NCBI GenBank assembly: GCA_030844895.1
Contig: CM061227.1
Coordinates: 111,902,238-111,966,237, forward strand
Length of the DNA: 64,000 nt
DNA from: Ambrosia x helenae
Taxonomy: Eukaryota; Streptophyta; Magnoliopsida; Asterales; Asteraceae
Direction: 5' to 3'
In this document: positions 58,773 to 64,000 of the stretch, one piece after another
Layout: each line of letters begins with the position of its first letter
Position numbering within the stretch: position 1 is the stretch's first letter
Translations under genes and position numbers: made by a program
Notes under the pieces: generated by a model
Seen by the model: the letters and a program-made list of their open reading frames with translations, nothing else
What the model was told of the DNA's origin: nothing
Databases searched by the model: none

Positions 58773-61700
58773 CAACCTCAAAAGTGATAAGTTTTGAGGA
58801 AGAAGACAGAGAAAACATCCTTGACCCTCATCATGACGGTTTGGTTATTACTTTATATATTGCTAACCACTTTGTTCGAAGGATTCTTATAGATGGAGGA
58901 AGCTCAGTAAACATCATCCAGCTTGAGGCCCTCAAGAGGATGAACATCTCGGAATCGGAGATAGTTTCTAGGTCATCAGTTTTGGTGGGCTTCAGTGGAG
59001 AAACCAAGAGCACAGTGGGTGATATCAAACTACCAGTATATGTAGAAGGGGTGAACTCTATCCAAAGATTTTGAGTGATAGATTCCCTATCCTGCTACAA
59101 TGTCATCCTGGGGAGACCCTGGATATATGATATGAAGGCCGTGCCTTCAACATATCACCAATGTGTGAAACTACCAACACCTTGGGGAGTTGTGAAGGTC
59201 AACAGCGATCAACAAGAAGCCAAGGATTGCTACACGACATCAATGAAGGCCTCATCCCGACAAGCATAGCAATTACAGCAGAATGCACAGTGCCATCCTC
59301 AGAATGTTAAAGCACATCCTGATCAGGATGTAAAAGCCATATGCCTTGACGACAACAACAAGGATATCACTGTGCAAGTCGGTAAGAATATCCCACATGA
59401 TATTGAACAATCACTAATATCTTTTCTTAAATGTAGGATGTCTACTTTTGCTTGGAAACATAAAGATATGACCAGCATATCAAAGGATGTCATCACTCAC
59501 AAACTTGGGATTGATAAAAGTTTCAAGCCCATTCAGCAAAAAAGAAGGAAGTTTGCTCCAGAAAGAAATGTCATCATCCAAGAAGAAGTAGATAGGCTGT
59601 TGAAGTCTAAGATGATAAGGGAAGTAAAGTTCCCAAGATGGCTGGCGAATGTTGTGGTAGTCTAAAAGAAAAATGGGAAATAGAGAGTGTGCGTGGACTA
59701 CACAGACCTTAATAAGGCCTGTCCTAAAGATCCATTCCCACTTCCCCACATAGATTCAATGGTGGATGCTACAACAGGTCACGAGATGCTGACATTCATG
59801 GATACATCCTCAGGATTTCAACGGATACAAATGGAACCAGATGACCAGGAGGATACAGCATTCATGACACCGTCAGGTATATATTGTTATATAGCCATGC
59901 CATTTGGATTAAAAAATGCAGGTGCCACTTATCAGAGGCTAGTGAACATGATGTTCAAAGAAAAGATTGGGGACACGATGGAGGTCTACATTGACGACAT
60001 GGTAGTAAAATCCAAGAAAGCAGAAGACCATTTTCGGGATCTCAAAGAAGCTTTTGACATCCTGGACACTTACAACATGAAGTTAAACCCAGCAAAATGC
60101 CATTTTGGGGTTGGAGATGGGAAGTTTCTTGGATATTTGGTAACAAAAAGAGGGATAGAAGCCAGCCCTGAACAAATAAAAGCCATCCTTGATCTCAAAT
60201 CCCCAAGAAATATTAAGGATGTGCAAAGGCTGACTGGCAGGATAGCAGCCCTGAATAGATTCATCTCAAAATCCTCAGAGAAATGTAAAGAATTCTATGA
60301 CATCCTGAAAAGGAATAACAAGTTCGACTGGGGACAGAGACATGAAGAAGCATTAAAGAAGCTCACAGATTATCTTGCAGCAGCTCCATTGTTGATGAAG
60401 CCCGAGGATGGAGAACCTCTCAAGCTATATCTTGCAGTTTCTGGGAATGCAATAAGTGTCGTATTGGTAAAGGACTTTGAAGGACAACAACATCCTGTCT
60501 ATTATGTAAGTAAAACCCTCCTAGATGCTGAAACCAGGTATTCATATCTCGAAAAACTCATTTTGGCTTTAATAATGGCTTCTACTAAGTTAAGGCATTA
60601 TTTTGAAACACATAAAATATATGTTCAAACTAACTATCCCATTAAAAATGTATTAAGAAAACCTGAAATGTCTGGAAGAATGGCAAAACGGTCAGTTAAA
60701 TTAAGTGCCTTTGATTTAGAGTATGAGCCTAGAAATGCAATCAAGTCACAGGCCCTAGCAGACTTTGTGGCTAATTTCAGTAGTGACATCCTGAGTGAAG
60801 TAGAGTCTGAAGTCCAACAACTAAATGAAAATTTAGGAAAATGGACTCTATACACTGATGGTGCTTCGAATGCAAGAGGCACAGGTCTGGGAATACTACT
60901 AAAATCGCCACAAGGGGACAATATACCCCATGCCATTAGATGTGCATTTCAAACAACCAATAATGAAGCTGAATATGAAGCTCCCATTGCTGGTTTACAA
61001 CTTGCTAGAGATTTACATATTGTTAAAATTGAAGTCTTTGTTGATTCTTTGTTGATTACTAACCATTTCAATGGATCATATGCAGTAAAAAGGACAAAAG
61101 TTAGCCATTTATCTTGAAATCTTTAAAAATTTAGCTACTTCTTTTATAGAATTTTCACTAACACAGGTACCTAGGGAAGAAAATGCTGAAGCTGACGCCC
61201 TAGCAAATCTGGGACCCTCCTTTAATTTACCAGAAGGAAAAAAACAGACCATCCTGAGGATATCACTGTTTTGGCAATCGAAGAAAATGCTGAAGCTGAC
61301 GCCCTAGCACATCTTGAAGCCGACAATCGAAGAGTGGCATCCTGAGGATGTCCAGGCACATCCTGAGGAAAAAACAGATCATCCTGAGGATATCACTGTT
61401 TTGGCCACTCAGAAACAAGATGACTCATCTTGGATGACTCACATAATCAAATATTTACAAGAAAATGTCATTCCCGATGAAGAAAATCCAAAGGCTTTCA
61501 GGATAAAGGTATCGAAATTTACAATTATAGACAATATTTTGTATAGAAAGTCTCTTGCAGGTCCGTATTTGAGATGTCTCAACAAGGATGAAGCAAATGA
61601 AGTACTCAAAGACATCCACGAAGGAGATTGTGGAAATCATACAGGAGGAAAATCTCTCTACTCGAAGACTCTGAGGACGGGATACTATTGGCCTACTATG

Positions 61701-62663
61701 AAGAAGGATGCCATGCTGTATTCCCAAAAGTGTGATGCATGCCAAAGACATAGCAACATACTCACCAGCCTGCTGAACCACTACATCCTATTGTTTCACC
61801 ATGGCCCTTCATGAAATGGGGAATGGAAATAGTAGGGAAAGCTACCCAAAGCTCCTGGAGGAAAGGTATTCATGCTAGTAATGACAGATTACTTCTCGAA
61901 ATGGATTGAAGCTGAAACATTTGTGCAAGTTAGAGATAAAGAGGTGGTCTCGTTCATCAAAAGAAACATCCTGACACGATTTGGAGTACCATCTGAAATC
62001 ATTTGTGACAATGGTTCTCAATTCATTAGAAAAAGAACAACTGACTTTTGTGAGAGTTGGGGAATCAAGATGGTAACTTCAACACCAGTCCATCCTCAAG
62101 CTAATGGACAAGCAGAATCCTCAAACAAAATCATCGTTAACAACTTGAAGAAGAAGCTTGGGGAAAATAAAGGAAAATGGGCAGAAGAGCTTCCATTTGC
62201 ACTTTGGGCTGATAGGACTACTTCAAAGAATGCAACTGGTCAGACACCTTTCTCTTTGGTCTTTGGAACAGAAGCAATGCTTCCAACAGAGATGGTCATG
62301 CCTACAGCAAGATAGCATCTTCAGGATGCAACTACTAATTCTGAAGCGTTACTGCAAGACTTGGAAACTGTGGATGAACTCAAGGATGCTGCTAAATTAA
62401 GGATGGCAGCATACCAACAAAGGATTGCTAAAGCATACAACAAAAACATCAGGATAAGAAGATTTCAAATAGGAGACTTGGTATTAAGAAAAGCCTTCCA
62501 AAATACAACAAAACCAAGTGATGGTAAGCTGGCTCCCAAGTGGGAAGGTCCATACTTAATCGATTCTGAAGCAGGAAAAGGAGCATATTGGCTGTCAACA
62601 ATGGAAGGAGAGATTCTACCAAGAGCTTGGAATGCTATGCACTTGAAATACTACCATGCTTAA
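58560..62663 (+). pseudogene. Tat pol: protease, RT, dual RNase H, integrase, interrupted
   Basis: Protease motif IDGGSSVN near 58889. RT from about 59510 to 60220 with YIDDMVV at 59987-60007. Retroviral-type RNase H follows at about 60430-60660. An extra archaeal-type RNase H starts at about 60840 (YTDGAS, NNEAEYE, VDSLL), the Tat signature. Integrase: HX..H..CX2C finger (CDACQRH near 61735), core D (TDYFSKW), D (CDNGSQF, near 62005) and E (GQAESSN, near 62110). The C-terminal part ends at TAA 62661-62663. Breaks: TGA 59072, TAG 59267, TAA 59663, TAG 59681, one-base shifts near 61090, 61764 and 61850, a frame-breaking duplication 61175-61400, and TAG 62313. Nonfunctional. Confidence 0.88.
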
Positions 62664-63227
62664 GGATGCATATGAGAAACCATGATCCGAATCACAGATG
62701 GGATGAAGGTGAAGGCTGATAGAGATGAATCATCTCCATATGTAAGTACTTATCCTTGATTTATTTCGATTGATTATATTTTTACTAAACATGGTATAGA
62801 AATAGTCCATCCTGAGAATTTTGCAGTACCATCCTAAAGATGGAATGCTTAGAAGACTAGGGGCTGGCCACCCTCTCATCCGTTAAGGTGTCCGACACCT
62901 TCCTAAGGTTTAAAGGTTTTCACCTTTCACATTGGGTTAGCAACCCTCGCCTGGAGCTGATAGCGTCAAAAAAAGTTGTTATTATATTATTTATGAATCA
63001 TGATCAAAATATGATGCCAACCCCTGGCTTCATCCTAAACCACGACCCATCCACCAGGGGTCAGCATTTAAAAGTCAGGGTTGAAAAAGAATTGGGGCTT
63101 CGTCTTGAAAATCAAGATCCCTCCACCCCAACAAAACTTTCATTGTTCATACAGACATAAAAAGAAATTGTTTAATTATTCACAAACCAATCAAATATCA
63201 TAAAAAGTGGGCTTTGGCCTAGTCATC
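62664..63227 (+). other. Tat region between pol and the antisense ORF
   Basis: Non-coding. Contains CATCCTGAGAAT/CATCCTAAAGATGG motifs and a short repeat of GGTTT/CACCTTTC words near 62905; a 90-codon plus frame (62888-63160) has no recognised motif. Confidence 0.5.
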
Positions 63228-64000
63228 TCATCCTTCATTGCCCACCGGTTCATCAACCTGAAACTCCTTGGCCACACCAGCATCTGTTACCTCAGCCTCC
63301 TTGCCGGCATCCTGAGGATCAGCAATAGGGACGGACTCAGATGCCACATCCTTTCCACCTAGACTGAGAATCTTCTCCTGCCAAGCCTCCACATCCCACT
63401 CTTCCATCTTGAAATTGGGATCCCTAGCCTGCAATGCCATTCTCACCCTAGCTTGAAAGATGGAAATGGTGGCAGACTTCATAAAGCCTTGTTTATATTC
63501 TTCCATATCCTTTTCATGATCCCTCATGCTTTTGGCTTGAGCAGACTTCACAACCTTTAGCTCAGTCTCCACCTTGCCTAGTTTCTTCTCGAGCTGTTTG
63601 GTCTTGTCAAGAGAAGATTTCTTCGCGCCTTCAAGCTTGGCCTTAGTATCAACAAACTCTTTGTTCATATCATCCAGGGACTTCATCACGTATTCATGCC
63701 CCTGTAGGAACGGAGTCAGGTAAGTACTCGAACCCTATTACATGTTAATAATAACCATAACCATCCTTAGGATAAGTAACGTACCTGAAGAACAAACTGA
63801 GAGACTTTGCCCAAAATGGCATCACAACTGAGGCCATCAAAGGGAGAAGTTTCTTGAGTCGAAGTGCTGACAGCCTTCCTTTTCTTAGAAGAAGGTGCAG
63901 CTCTGGCCTTAGGGGCAGGGGAGGACTTGTCATCCTAGAGATGGATGGAGAAGTTATCTTTGAAGACTTGATATCTTCAATGTCAATCTCGTCAAGATCA
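63228..64000 (-). CDS. Antisense ORF of the Tat element, two exons visible, C-terminal part
   Basis: Minus strand. The last exon 63701-63228 ends at TGA and encodes a long charged coiled coil (about residues 1-75: KLEGAKKSSLDKTKQLEKK) followed by an acidic tail. Upstream a good GT-AG intron (63784-63702, 83 bp) joins in phase to an exon at 63785-63935 with a basic, nuclear-signal-like SSKKRKA. Further upstream near 63937 a one-base loss seems to shift frame, and the ORF runs off the window. Grande- and Retand-type Tat elements carry such antisense ORFs between pol and the 3' LTR. The relation to plant proteins with a putative gypsy-type transposon domain is inferred from layout and composition. 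Function unknown. Confidence 0.6.

Larger units (their letters stand above)
56920..64000 (+). mobile_element. Internal region of a Tat-lineage Gypsy retrotransposon (truncated by window)
   Basis: Order gag, protease, RT, RNase H, archaeal-type RNase H, integrase, then an antisense ORF: the Tat layout known from Grande, Retand and Ogre relatives. Multiple stops and frameshifts show a decayed copy. The 3' LTR is outside the window. Confidence 0.85.

Overview
This is plant nuclear DNA. The window holds one intact intron-containing host gene (a beta-carbonic anhydrase), Ty1/Copia and Ty3/Gypsy retrotransposons in several nested layers, and many small DNA transposons and SINEs. The style of the Copia Gag and third ORF, the LTR termini of the form TGTAACACCCC, and the antisense ORF of the Tat element look like a daisy-family (Asteraceae) eudicot. 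That assignment is inference from familiarity; the species is not resolved.

Left part (1-35136): a stack of insertions. The host is a non-coding LTR element on the minus strand with ~3 kb LTRs (called E2 here; 23216-35136), arranged as internal-LTR-internal-LTR. Into its left copy a Gypsy LTR element inserted (E3, minus; only LTR is visible, 1-392 and 21604-23215). Into that LTR went a 2.28 kb-LTR, coding-free Gypsy derivative (LARD, minus, 398-21598, target duplication TAGTA). Into the LARD went a 12.5 kb Copia element (2719-15239, target duplication GATCT). The Copia copy has two 708-bp LTRs that look identical. It carries a 1,012-aa Gag, an in-frame TAA, a complete Pol with an altered protease motif, and a large third ORF split by a one-base frameshift. 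The third ORF is preceded by its own promoter-like sequence.

Middle (35137-46160): a decayed GRF-zinc-finger gene with a C-terminal membrane anchor (minus), then the beta-carbonic anhydrase gene (seven coding exons, 248 aa, zinc ligands intact). A chain of DNA elements follows: a Mutator-like foldback element, Tourist/Harbinger-like MITEs and two hAT elements, several with clean target duplications. A broken carbonic anhydrase fragment lies about 5.5 kb downstream of the gene, with a MITE in its intron and a SINE in its exon.

Right-middle (46161-55940): a hAT element split by a solo Gypsy LTR and a Harbinger MITE, a 5'-truncated LINE, a larger Harbinger derivative with a dead Myb/SANT-like ORF, SINEs and possible Helitron termini.

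Right end (55950-64000): the 5' LTR and internal region of a decayed Tat-lineage Gypsy element with Gag, protease, RT, two RNase H domains and integrase, broken by several stops and frameshifts. It ends in a spliced antisense ORF that runs off the window. No rRNA, tRNA, CRISPR or bacterial features are present.
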